Below are positions 8,335 through 16,391 of a stretch of 52,887 nt of DNA, in pieces (positions within the stretch are counted from its first letter, which is position 1; each line of letters begins with the position of its first letter). The position numbers and the translations under genes were made by a program. The notes under the pieces are model-generated. The model searched no databases, was not told the DNA's origin, and was given only the letters and a program-made list of their open reading frames with translations. The DNA is from Acidobacteriota bacterium (GTDB lineage: Bacteria; Acidobacteriota; Blastocatellia; UBA7656): positions 1 through 52,887 of the forward strand of contig JBFMDH010000045.1 in NCBI GenBank assembly GCA_040754075.1, read 5' to 3'.

Positions 8335-9102
8335 ATGATTGATATTCACAGCCATATTTTATTTCAGATAGACGATGGAGCGCGCACGCTCGATGAATCG
8401 CTTGAAATGTGCCGGATGTCAGCGCGCGATGGCGTAACCACGATTGTTGCAACGCCACATGCGCACGACGGCGTTCACCAAACCCACGACCCTGCGCATC
8501 TGCGACAAAAGGTGGATGAACTCAACGAGTTGCTACAGGGCGAACCGCGAATCGTTTTAGGTAGCGAACTGCGCTTCACACACGATGTCGTCAATCACCT
8601 GTGCAATAAACAAAGCGCGCCGACGCTTGCGGGCACCTCTTATGCGTTAATCGAATTTCCCCATCAAGTAGTGCCGCCCGGCAGTGAACGCGCCTTGTTT
8701 GAGTTGATGAATAACGGCATACGTCCAATCATCGCGCACCCGGAACGCAACGTGATGTTGATGGGACATCCTGAAAAATTTTTTGAATTGGTAGAACTCG
8801 GCGCTTTGGGACAAGCCGATACCGGTTCATTCACCGGACAATTTGGCAGTAAAGTCAAAGAGACGGCAATCATCATGCTTGAAAATGGCTTGCTTCATTT
8901 TGTGGCAAGCGATTGTCACAACCTGCGCAACCGTCTGCCTGGGCTTTCAATGGCAATGACAGCGATTTCTGAACTTGTTGGCGAAGAGTACGCACAGGCG
9001 ATGTCAAAAGATAACCCCGGCGCGATTATCGAAGACCGCGCTATCCCCACACGTCCCGCACCTGTCTTACCCCAGAAGAAAAAACGCTGGTTGTTTTTTT
9101 AG
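8335..9102 (+). CDS. CpsB/YwqE-type tyrosine-protein phosphatase (PHP domain)
   Basis: The start at 8335 gives MIDIHSHILFQIDDGARTLD, the invariant N-terminus of this family; a TTG at 8302 would add an unrelated tail. The HxH pair (residues 4 and 6), a later TPHAHDG (residues about 41-47), AHPERN and ASDCHN supply the metal ligands of a PHP-type active site. The 255-residue length matches CpsB and YwqE. These enzymes are manganese-dependent phosphotyrosine phosphatases that usually act on BY-kinases of exopolysaccharide export. No polysaccharide genes are nearby, so the substrate here is unknown. The C-terminus ends in a basic, aromatic stretch (KKKRWLFF). Confidence 0.85.
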   Translation: MIDIHSHILFQIDDGARTLDESLEMCRMSARDGVTTIVATPHAHDGVHQTHDPAHLRQKVDELNELLQGEPRIVLGSELRFTHDVVNHLCNKQSAPTLAGTSYALIEFPHQVVPPGSERALFELMNNGIRPIIAHPERNVMLMGHPEKFFELVELGALGQADTGSFTGQFGSKVKETAIIMLENGLLHFVASDCHNLRNRLPGLSMAMTAISELVGEEYAQAMSKDNPGAIIEDRAIPTRPAPVLPQKKKRWLFF

Positions 9103-9190
9103 TGCAATTTTTTAAGGCGAGAACTCACAAACACGAATCTGGCTACAGGAGCCGCTTCTAAGGCGGGCAGCTATTGGCTTGAGGGGATTG

Positions 9191-9330
9191 TCACTCATTC
9201 TCTGAGTGATTCTTTAAAAAGAAAATTTGTCTTCGGAGCAGGCGGATCAATTCGGATTGGACGGAAATATTTGAGAAATCAATCTGCCAAATCGGTTTTC
9301 TCCGTTCAATCTGAAGACAAAATTTGCTTC
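9191..9330. repeat. Cluster of inverted repeats downstream of the PHP phosphatase
   Basis: TCACTCA-TTCTC-TGAGTGA (9191-9209) is a perfect 7-bp hairpin followed by a T-rich stretch and may terminate the phosphatase transcript. Further on, TTTGTCTTC (9227-9235) faces GAAGACAAA (9313-9321). Inside these, GGCGGATCAATT and AAATCAATCTGCC pair with wobbles. The element occupies most of the gap 9103-9398, where no gene is visible. Confidence 0.4.
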
Positions 9331-9361
9331 TCTCCAGTGAACGATTGCAGTTGATGGAGGG

Positions 9362-9390
9362 CACTGAATACCGAAAAGGCGCATTCAGTG
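9362..9390. repeat. 8-bp inverted repeat just after trpD
   Basis: CACTGAAT (9362-9369) faces ATTCAGTG (9383-9390), about 9 bp beyond the trpD stop on the minus strand. No U-tract follows, so it is at most a weak terminator or a 3'-end stabilising hairpin. Confidence 0.35.
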
Positions 9391-9398
9391 AACCACGG

Positions 9399-10421
9399 TT
9401 ATTGGGTGAATTGAATCAGTTGATGCAATTTTGCAAGCGCCGCGCCCGTGTCAATGGCTTCGCTCGCAAGCCGGATGCCCTCGCTGAAATCACGAGCGCG
9501 ACCAGCCGCGATTAAAGCTGCGGCGGCATTGAGTAACACAATATCGCGGCGCGAACTTTTTTCTCCCTGCAAAATTTGCCGAATTATTTCAGCGTTTTGT
9601 CGAGCGTCGCCGCCTTTAATCTGGTCAGCAACAGCGCAAGCCAGACCGAAGTCTTCGGGATGAATTTCTCGGGTTTTGACTTCACCATCTTTTAACTCGG
9701 TTAATCGGGTTGTGCCGGTGATGGTGATTTCATCGAGACCATCGCTTCCGTGAACAATCAAGGCTCGCCGGGTTCCCAAATCATTCAACGTATGCGCGAA
9801 CATTTCCGTAAGCTGGGGTGAAAACACGCCAATCACCTGACAGTTTGCGCCTGCGGGATTCGTTAGCGGTCCCAGCATATTGAAAATCGTGCGCACCCCA
9901 AGTTGCCTGCGCACCGGAGCGACATGTTTCATGGCTTCATGTAAGAGCGGCGCGTGTAGAAAGCTGATGCCGACTTCATCAAGGCAGGCGTTAATGCGCT
10001 CAATGGGAAGTTCGATTTTGACGCCGAGCGCTTCCATCACATCGGCGCTGCCGCAATGGCTCGACACTGAACGGTTGCCGTGTTTGGCGACGCGCACCTT
10101 GCACGCCGCAACCACGAAAGCCGCAGCGGTTGAAATATTGAAACTGCCGCTTACGTCGCCGCCGGTTCCGCAGGTATCAACTAACGCCTCATCAGTATTG
10201 ATTAAACGCGGACGCACAGCCGTCGCTTTACTTCGCATCACTCTGGCAAAGCCTGTGAGTTCGGCAACCGTTTCACCTTTCATGCGAAGCGCCGTAAGCA
10301 ATGCGGCAATCTGCGCCTCGGCGCACTGCCCGGTCATGATTTGTTCGAGCACTGCCGCCGCTTCATCGGTTGTCAGGTGCTGGCGCTCGATTACCTTTTT
10401 AATCGCCTCGTTGATGGTCAT
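9399..10421 (-). CDS. trpD: Anthranilate phosphoribosyltransferase
   Basis: TrpD transfers the phosphoribosyl group of PRPP to anthranilate in the second step of tryptophan synthesis. At 340 residues it matches the family. The PRPP-binding glycine loop reads DTCGTGGDVSGSFNIST (residues 82-98). A second signature, VAKHGNRSVSSHCGSADVME, holds the anthranilate and magnesium contacts. The N-terminal helical domain (MTINEAIKKVIERQHLTTDE) is intact. The gene stands alone, without other trp genes nearby, so the pathway is dispersed here. The 293 bp upstream (10422-10714) shows only a weak TGCCC/GGGCA hairpin near 10604-10618 and no recognisable trp attenuator. Confidence 0.95.
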   Translation of the reverse strand: MTINEAIKKVIERQHLTTDEAAAVLEQIMTGQCAEAQIAALLTALRMKGETVAELTGFARVMRSKATAVRPRLINTDEALVDTCGTGGDVSGSFNISTAAAFVVAACKVRVAKHGNRSVSSHCGSADVMEALGVKIELPIERINACLDEVGISFLHAPLLHEAMKHVAPVRRQLGVRTIFNMLGPLTNPAGANCQVIGVFSPQLTEMFAHTLNDLGTRRALIVHGSDGLDEITITGTTRLTELKDGEVKTREIHPEDFGLACAVADQIKGGDARQNAEIIRQILQGEKSSRRDIVLLNAAAALIAAGRARDFSEGIRLASEAIDTGAALAKLHQLIQFTQ

Positions 10422-10714
10422 AAGTTTTTCAGTTGCTGATGAAAAACTAGCACGGTGATGGAAGAAAAGTTAAGCAGCGCGAGTAGTAAAATGTTTTCAC
10501 TCGCTTTCCGAATGGATTTTGGGAAATAGTTGCTGATGAGAAAGACGGATTTATCAGGTTCATTAAAAATAGCCTGACAATACATCGCTGGGCTATTCGC
10601 AACTGCCCTTACGGGGCAAGTCGCAGTTAATCGTTTTCAAACCTTCTGCTTGTGTAAGCTCAGTTACGCACATCTCTTTTCGTTAAACGGTGCCCGGTTG
10701 CAAAGGTTGAAGGG

Positions 10715-11443
10715 TTATCTGCTCAAACCTGTTGGTTCGTCATTCACGCTCAGGCGTCTTGAATTTTTTGAGGCGAATATCACCAGAGAACAGCCGACGG
10801 GAAAAATAATTTCGCTAATCGCTTTTGCGGTTAAATCGGCTTCAGTTAAAGGCGAATTGGCGGTTTCGGTAATGGCAAACAAAATGATGCTGCCAAACGA
10901 AATGCCGACCGTAATGCCAATGAAAATATAAGCTGAGAGATTCTTGCGGGATTGTTTTTCCAGCCATTCAAGCAGCAATCCGAGACAGGCATATTCGATA
11001 GCTTTGATGAAGCCGATTAAAAATAACGGCGTATCGGAAACCACATTTGCGGTCAAACCCAGAGTTTGCGCGACACTCTTTTGCAATAAATTGGCGATTA
11101 AAAAGCCGATGGGGGCGGATAAGAATCCCGCGACGCCCATAAAATTTTCGCGGTGTTGCGCCACCAGTCTGCCCATCGCCAATCCGACGCAAACAATCAC
11201 CGACCACGAAACTTTATGCGCTAAATCGGCGATGAACGGTTTTGCGCTTGCGACGTCGAAATAAAGAAATGCAACCAGAGCCAACAATACTTCAATGGCA
11301 AAGCCAAGTAAAATTGCAATCCAGGCAACTTGCAGCATAGTTAAATTCGATATCCCGGTGAATTGCGGTGTATCTACAGGCTCAGAAAAATCGCTTCTGT
11401 TTTCAACCCATAGAACACCTTTCAAAAAATTTAGGGTAATCAA
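10715..11443 (-). CDS. Hypothetical multipass inner-membrane protein
   Basis: I place the start at TTG (11443-11441), because AGGAG lies six nucleotides before it (11454-11450); an upstream ATG at 11479 lacks a convincing site. The 242-residue protein has about five or six hydrophobic segments, including MLQVAWIAILLGFAIEVLL, WSVIVCVGLAMGRLVA and IFIGITVGISFGSIILFAI. A hydrophilic N-terminal 30 residues precedes them. There are no conserved catalytic residues that I recognise and the fold may be a small channel or DUF-type membrane protein. It is monocistronic, with trpD 293 bp downstream on the same strand. Confidence 0.65.
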   Translation of the reverse strand: MITLNFLKGVLWVENRSDFSEPVDTPQFTGISNLTMLQVAWIAILLGFAIEVLLALVAFLYFDVASAKPFIADLAHKVSWSVIVCVGLAMGRLVAQHRENFMGVAGFLSAPIGFLIANLLQKSVAQTLGLTANVVSDTPLFLIGFIKAIEYACLGLLLEWLEKQSRKNLSAYIFIGITVGISFGSIILFAITETANSPLTEADLTAKAISEIIFPVGCSLVIFASKNSRRLSVNDEPTGLSR

Positions 11444-11695
11444 TGAATTCTCCTTCTCATCACTTCTCTCGCCAGGCATGGATTCCGATGGAGGCTTTAC
11501 CCTTGCGGTCAGGCTTAAACATTCTTCAGGTGTTGAGTGCTAAAATGATTTTCTGTCTCAGGGATTACTGAAGACGATTTACGAGCGAGGGTGCGAAAAA
11601 TTGACCTGCACGCCTCATTGCCTTTGCCTTCTATTCAATGGTTGCGTTGTGTGCTTCCCTTCGTCTTGCCAATAGAAGCGAGCCTTGATTAAACC

Positions 11696-12235
11696 TCAAA
11701 CATTCGGTTTACAAATTGAGGTATAGCTCAATGAAAGTTTCAGATAATCGTTTAAATCGGTTGCCAAGCCGGGTAAATTCGGTTCAGTATTCGCTTGCCT
11801 GAGATTGAATAAAACTGAAATCCGAATTTGCTCGACGACATTGACCTCGGCGTCGGGCAAGAGATAGCCGAAGATGATTGCGCACAGATAAAAAACGATG
11901 AGCGCTTTGATACACGAGGCTTTCGCCTTTTGATAAGCGCGCGTCGGCAAAAATAGTCCGGCGCGCGCCGTCAATCTCTCACCCGCAAGCAAATTTTTCG
12001 TCACTCGACCGAACCGCTTGACGTTCGGGTATTCGCCTTTTTTGAACACGGGCTTTTGAGAAATCGTTCCAGCGACATCGCTCTGCGCGTCTTGGGCTTT
12101 AACTTGAATATAATTATCTGCTAAAGAGTTACTGTCGCCAGAAAATCGGACAACTCGAATGCGGCAGCCCGGACGGCTCGCCATATTTGGTTTAGCGTTC
12201 GTTATGTGATTGTGGTAAGCGATTCGAGTCGTCAT
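11696..12235 (-). CDS. Doubtful open frame with one possible membrane segment
   Basis: This 179-codon frame has no convincing ribosome site and an unusually arginine- and asparagine-rich composition compared with neighbours. One hydrophobic stretch (CIKALIVFYLCAIIFGYLLP) could be a membrane anchor. It resembles no family I know. It could be a decaying gene, an orphan or chance. The flanking gaps (11480-11695 and 12236-12297) show no clear promoter. Confidence 0.3.
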   Translation of the reverse strand: MTTRIAYHNHITNAKPNMASRPGCRIRVVRFSGDSNSLADNYIQVKAQDAQSDVAGTISQKPVFKKGEYPNVKRFGRVTKNLLAGERLTARAGLFLPTRAYQKAKASCIKALIVFYLCAIIFGYLLPDAEVNVVEQIRISVLFNLRQANTEPNLPGLATDLNDYLKLSLSYTSICKPNV

Positions 12236-12297
12236 AAAAGCAAATCCTTTGCTTGTCTTGAGTCAACTTCTCACGCTGACTTATAATCTCAAGACAC

Positions 12298-12343
12298 TCG
12301 GTTGGGGGCTGCGGTCTGGAGCAGCCCCATTGACTTCAACCGA
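12298..12343. other. Two-stem hairpin upstream of the winged-helix regulator
   Basis: TCGGTTG (12298-12304) pairs with CAACCGA (12337-12343). Inside, GGGGCTGC (12305-12312) pairs perfectly with GCAGCCCC (12321-12328). The two stems are nearly coaxial with an 8-nt bulge. No T-run follows on either strand. It lies 80 bp upstream of the regulator start and may be a leader structure or transcription-factor site. Confidence 0.5.
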
Positions 12344-12389
12344 CGTGCTTGATCGTAAGCGAAAGCCTGAGAAAAAGTCTTTAAGAATG

Positions 12390-12420
12390 TCTAAAAGAGT
12401 TCTAAAAGAGTTCTAAAAGC
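12390..12420 (+). promoter_or_regulatory. Direct repeats of 11 bp immediately upstream of the regulator gene
   Basis: TCTAAAAGAGT occurs at 12390-12400 and 12401-12411, followed by the partial copy TCTAAAAGC at 12412-12420; a weak fourth copy TCTTTAAGAATG lies at 12378. The 11-bp period equals the head-to-tail spacing of half-sites bound by OmpR/PhoB-type winged-helix domains. The next gene encodes such a domain, so autoregulation is a reasonable inference. The repeats end 3 bp before the ATG and occupy the place of the ribosome site. Confidence 0.5.
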
Positions 12421-12423
12421 ATT

Positions 12424-14544
12424 ATGTTGCTGAAAAACAAAGAGTTTTATGAGTTCGAGGGCTTCCGTTTAGACCTTGCGGAACGCGCCCTCTATCGCGA
12501 TGGCAAACTCATTCCCCTAACTCCCAAAGCCTTTGATACCCTGCTGCTGCTGGTTGAAAACACCGGACGCATCCTCGAAAAAGAGGAGATGCTGGAAAAA
12601 ATCTGGCCCGATACCTTTGTTGAAGAAGCCAATCTCGCAGTCAATGTATCGGCATTACGCAAAGCGTTGAATGAAGCGAAAGACGGCTTACATTTCATCG
12701 AGACGATTCCACGTCGAGGGTATCGGTTCAGCGCCGAAGTCAAAAAAGTGGTCATTGAGGCAAGCGAACCAGCGGTTCAGGCTGAAGCGATGCGCCGCAT
12801 TGAAGAAACTCCCGAAGAGACCAACGACGACCCGCTCTCGGTAGAGGTCTTTAAATCCCGCCCGAATGTCTCAATCAAAACTACAGTTATTTCACCTGAG
12901 GAGGATGGGCAGGCAAGTGCGGCTCAGGAAAATAATCAACTTGATGACGATACGGCGCGGTTGCTCGATAAACTGGGAGTGTGGGAATCTTCAACTCCTC
13001 AAACCGCAAGTGCTTTGCCAATGCCGCAACGCAATGCGGTAAGCCTTGCGCGAAAATCGGGCTGGCTGGCGCGCAATAAACAATTGGTGATTGCCGCCGC
13101 CGCCTTAGTGGTCGCCTTGCTTGCGGTTTTTATCTATTTCAACTTTTTAAAACCCGCGCCGCCTTCGCGCCGTCTGGCGGTTATGCCGTTTGTTAATTTG
13201 CAGAACGATGCAAATATTGATTTCTTGAGTCTCGCGCTTGCCGATGTCATCATCACCAAGTTGAACTACGCCAGCGAAGTCAGCGTCTTGCCGACTTCCT
13301 ATGTCAGCAAATATCGCAATCAGGAGATTGATGCGAAAAAGATTGCCAGCGAACTCAAAGTGCAAACCATGCTCACCGGAACCTATCAAAAAGATGGCGA
13401 TGACATCATCATCAACACCCAGTTGATTGATGTAAAAAATGACCGCACTGCCTGGCAGGAGAGCATTCGTTTGAAATACAACCGGGTTGTCGAAGTGCAG
13501 GACAAAGTGGCGCAACAGGTCATCAAAGGCTTGCAGGTGCGCATGAGTTCTGACGAAAGCGCGCGCGCTGAGCGTGGCAATACGCAAAACTATCAGGCTT
13601 TTGAATTATTTTTGCAGGGCGTTGATCTCTATCAAACCAACCGCTTCAAAGCCGCAGTTGAACGCCTTGATGAAGCCGTTAAGCTCGACCCGCAATTTGC
13701 GCTCGCCTGGGCGCATCTGGGCAGAGCTTACTCGGCGTCGGCAGCTTTTCAACTGGGAGGAGCAACTGATTATCAAAAAGCGCAGGACTATTATGACAGG
13801 GCGCTGGATTTGAATCCTGACCAGATTGAAGCGCATATTTTTAAAGCCAATCTGCTCACCGATACCGGCAAAGCCGTTGAAGCGGTGCCGCTACTTAGAG
13901 AAGTTTTACAAGCCAACAGCAATTTAGCCGAAGCCCATTGGGAATTGGGTTACGCCTATCGGTTCGGCGGTCTGATTCAGGAATCGATTGCCGAATGCGA
14001 AGCGGCGCGCCGCATCGACCCGGAAGTGAAATTGTATAGTTCGGCGCTCAATAGTTATTTATACAACGGCGATTATCAAAAATTTATCGATTCGTTGCCG
14101 CAACGCGAGATTGCCTTTATCGTCTTTTATCGCGGCTACGCGCATCACTATATGGGCAATGATAAACAGGCAATAGAGTTTTTAAATCGCGCTTATGAAC
14201 TCAATCCCGATTTGTATACCCGCATCGGTAAAGCGATAGCCTTGGCGATTGAGGGCAAAAATCGGGAAGGCATTGAACTGTTGCGCGATACGCGGCAGAT
14301 GATTGAAGAGCGCAATGTCGCGGATGCCGAAGGTATCTATAAAGTCGTGCAAGCTTATGCGATGCTGGGCGATAAAGCGACCGCCCTGAAAATGCTCCGC
14401 CGCAGCATCGAAGGTGGCTTTTATTGTTATCCGTATTTTAAGACCGATGCGCTGTTGAAAAATCTCCGCAACGAAAGCGAATTTAACCAACTGATGGAAA
14501 CCGCCCGCACCCGCCACGAAGAATTCAAACGCAAATTCTTTTAA
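12424..14544 (+). CDS. Winged-helix, FlgO-like and TPR transmembrane regulator
   Basis: Residues about 6-110 form an OmpR/PhoB-type winged helix (FEGFRLDLAERALYRDGKLI, then LAVNVSALRKAL and PRRGYRF). An acidic linker leads to a transmembrane helix near residues 220-240 (LVIAAAALVVALLAVFIYF), so the DNA-binding head is cytoplasmic as in CadC. Outside the membrane comes a FlgO-like domain (RRLAVMPFVNL, then LKVQTMLTGTY), followed by about six TPR repeats from residue 395 to the end. This architecture is common in Acidobacteria. It would be a one-component membrane regulator; the ligand is unknown. No ribosome site of normal type is visible because the direct repeats directly precede the ATG. 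Confidence 0.88.
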   Translation: MLLKNKEFYEFEGFRLDLAERALYRDGKLIPLTPKAFDTLLLLVENTGRILEKEEMLEKIWPDTFVEEANLAVNVSALRKALNEAKDGLHFIETIPRRGYRFSAEVKKVVIEASEPAVQAEAMRRIEETPEETNDDPLSVEVFKSRPNVSIKTTVISPEEDGQASAAQENNQLDDDTARLLDKLGVWESSTPQTASALPMPQRNAVSLARKSGWLARNKQLVIAAAALVVALLAVFIYFNFLKPAPPSRRLAVMPFVNLQNDANIDFLSLALADVIITKLNYASEVSVLPTSYVSKYRNQEIDAKKIASELKVQTMLTGTYQKDGDDIIINTQLIDVKNDRTAWQESIRLKYNRVVEVQDKVAQQVIKGLQVRMSSDESARAERGNTQNYQAFELFLQGVDLYQTNRFKAAVERLDEAVKLDPQFALAWAHLGRAYSASAAFQLGGATDYQKAQDYYDRALDLNPDQIEAHIFKANLLTDTGKAVEAVPLLREVLQANSNLAEAHWELGYAYRFGGLIQESIAECEAARRIDPEVKLYSSALNSYLYNGDYQKFIDSLPQREIAFIVFYRGYAHHYMGNDKQAIEFLNRAYELNPDLYTRIGKAIALAIEGKNREGIELLRDTRQMIEERNVADAEGIYKVVQAYAMLGDKATALKMLRRSIEGGFYCYPYFKTDALLKNLRNESEFNQLMETARTRHEEFKRKFF

Positions 14545-14584
14545 ACTGTATTGGGTTCAATTCTATAAAATCACCAGATGCGAT

Positions 14585-15148
14585 TTAATTTCCCACCTCT
14601 GCTTTAATGGCATCTTGCAAAATCAAATCGGCAATTTGATGGGCATTGAACGCTCCTCGGATATAGGAAGGTTTGCTTTGCATAGAGTAGTCGCTTTCAA
14701 ATAACTCATCGCACAATTGGTCAATTTCTTTTTGAAAGGCGCTATCGGTTGAACGAAAGCCATCAGCGGTGAGCGTGTGGGTGATGGGTAAACGCACCAG
14801 CAAATCATAAGTCGTCATCCAGTGGCGGCAATAGGAATGCAATGAACGATATTCATGATTACCCTGCTGAAAGCGTCTGGCGTAGTAAGCGAAGTTATCG
14901 AGCACGGCGCGGTCACAAACTAAAATTGCGGCGCGCGGCGATTTTTCGATTTCCAGTTGAATCTGTCGCGCAATAATCCATTGATAAGCTTCGCGCGTCC
15001 CCTGTTCGTTCAGCGGAAAAGGGCATTCGCGGGCGATTTCGGTAATCAATTCGACGGTTTTACCGCGCCGTTTTAAAACCCCCGCCAGTTCGTAAGCAAG
15101 GGTGGTTTTATTGACGCCATGCGTGCCCACCAGGGCGACTTTGAACAT
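14585..15148 (-). CDS. P-loop ATPase/kinase of the AAA_28/NadR-like type
   Basis: The 187-residue protein starts with a Walker-A-like loop GTHGVNKTT (residues 8-16). Asn13 replaces the glycine normally found before the lysine. ILVCDRAVLDNFAYYARRF forms a Walker-B/lid region as in NadR-type nucleoside kinases and AAA_28 proteins. LITEIARECPFPLNE resembles the segment after the second strand in that group. It probably binds ATP and could phosphorylate a small molecule; the substrate is unknown. It converges with the regulator gene (40 bp) and diverges from the patatin gene, with a heptamer array between the latter two. Confidence 0.75.
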   Translation of the reverse strand: MFKVALVGTHGVNKTTLAYELAGVLKRRGKTVELITEIARECPFPLNEQGTREAYQWIIARQIQLEIEKSPRAAILVCDRAVLDNFAYYARRFQQGNHEYRSLHSYCRHWMTTYDLLVRLPITHTLTADGFRSTDSAFQKEIDQLCDELFESDYSMQSKPSYIRGAFNAHQIADLILQDAIKAEVGN

Positions 15149-15190
15149 TTTCTGCCTCCGCTAAAAAGCAGACATTGTACGTCGTCGTCG

Positions 15191-15312
15191 GTCACTTGTC
15201 ATTGGTCATTTGTCATTTGCCCGGTGTTTATATCAAACTTTCTGGCTTGATGATTGATAGACACAGGCAATCAATGAATTCAGCCACTAACGAAGGACAA
15301 ATGACTAGGGAC
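15191..15312. repeat. Facing tandem-heptamer arrays, locus 1
   Basis: The left arm has four heptamers, GTCACTT, GTCATTG, GTCATTT and GTCATTT (15191-15218). The right arm reads GAAGGAC, AAATGAC and TAGGGAC (15292-15312), the inverse of the same family. Between them lie 73 bp. The arms can pair into a long imperfect hairpin. The patatin ATG at 15301 is part of the heptamer AAATGAC. Loci 2 and 3 have the same layout with other heptamers. Confidence 0.7.
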
Positions 15313-16131
15313 AACATAGCGATTGTATTATCGGCAGGTTATTTCGGCTTTTTCGCGCACGCCGGGTTTATGCGGGCGATTGAAGAACGCAACATTGATT
15401 ACACGGCAATCGCCGGGTCGAGCGCCGGCGCGATTGTCGCAAGCCTGCACGCCTCGGGCGTACCGGCAAGCGAAATCATCGCGACGCTCGGTGAAATTCG
15501 CAAAAGCGATTTCTGGGACAGCACCGGCGCCGGCGGATTTATTCGCGCGCTTTTAAAAAAAGGGCGCGGCTGGACGGGACTGTTAAAGGGTGAATTATTC
15601 GAGCGCATCATTGAACGTCATCTGCGCGCCAAAACTTTTGAAGCCTGTTCGCGACGGTTATATTTGACCGCCTTCAACCTGGCCACCGGCAAAGATGATA
15701 CCTTTCATTCGGGAACCATTGCCGACAAGGTGCGCGCTTCGTGCAGCTATCCGTTTTTGATGGCGCCGAGAAGAATCGGCGAAGCCGACTATTGGGATGG
15801 CGGGTTTCTCGCAAAAATTCCGCTTGAAGCGATGATTGCCCGCGAACAACCCGACCGCATTCTGGTTCATTATTTGCCAACCCGCGAAGACGAACGCGGC
15901 TTGAATGAGCGCAACTGGACGGCGTTTGCGATGCTTGAAAAATCGCTCACTGCTGCCCGCAAAGAGATTGAACAGCATCGCGTCGAAGCGTTGGGCGAAT
16001 TCAAAGAGCGTCTGAGTTGGATTGAACCGATTGTGCCGCAACTGGGTCCCGATAAACTTGCGCAAGGAAACCAGGCAGTCGATGCGGCATATCAATTCGC
16101 GCTCAAGCGACTTGCGGAAATCGGTTTGTGA
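15301..16131 (+). CDS. Patatin-like phospholipase
   Basis: Patatin-like enzymes hydrolyse acyl esters of lipids with a Ser-Asp dyad. The nucleophile motif GxSxG reads AIAGSSAGAIVASL and the aspartate lies in DYWDGGFLAKIPLE. The oxyanion glycine-rich stretch, usually DGGGxRG, is replaced by LSAGYFGFFAHAGF, as in bacterial RssA-like members. I start at ATG 15301 (MTRDNIAIVLSAG). AAGGA lies only three nucleotides before it, so ATG 15274 or 15250 are alternatives; a heptamer repeat overlaps this region and may have rebuilt the 5' end. No signal peptide is visible and the enzyme is probably cytoplasmic. Its stop codon lies inside the predicted promoter of the next gene. Confidence 0.85.
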   Translation: MTRDNIAIVLSAGYFGFFAHAGFMRAIEERNIDYTAIAGSSAGAIVASLHASGVPASEIIATLGEIRKSDFWDSTGAGGFIRALLKKGRGWTGLLKGELFERIIERHLRAKTFEACSRRLYLTAFNLATGKDDTFHSGTIADKVRASCSYPFLMAPRRIGEADYWDGGFLAKIPLEAMIAREQPDRILVHYLPTREDERGLNERNWTAFAMLEKSLTAARKEIEQHRVEALGEFKERLSWIEPIVPQLGPDKLAQGNQAVDAAYQFALKRLAEIGL

Positions 16132-16155
16132 AAGTTTTGTTGCGCTGGGTATAAT
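16126..16155 (+). promoter_or_regulatory. Sigma-70-type promoter for the IPT-NHL gene
   Basis: TTGTGA (16126-16131) and TATAAT (16150-16155) are 18 nt apart, overlapping the end of the patatin gene. A start near 16162 would give a leader of about 230 nt before the ATG at 16392. No compact riboswitch fold was recognised in that leader. Confidence 0.45.
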
Positions 16156-16391
16156 TGCCAATCGCTTTCTTAACTGCGTACGGCACTGCTAACAAACTGG
16201 AGTTAGAGAATTCTGAGACTGCCAGCAAAAAAGTAAATATCCGTGCAAGGATCGGCTCTGCGATATTTCTATTCATGAAAAAGCGATTGTTTAAAAATCC
16301 GATGAATCAAGTTACCCTAAAGAAAATTAACGCTATTTTTTTACTCAGGCATTCAGCAATCGCGCAATGTAGTTCAAGGAGAGAGTTTTTG

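Noticed and set aside
9399-10421. trp operon
   Set aside because: Only trpD is present; its neighbours are unrelated.
11696-12235. Confident coding region
   Set aside because: No ribosome site, atypical composition and no recognised family; kept only as a low-confidence entry.
15191-15312. CRISPR array
   Set aside because: Units are 7 nt, contiguous, without unique spacers, and no cas genes are present.
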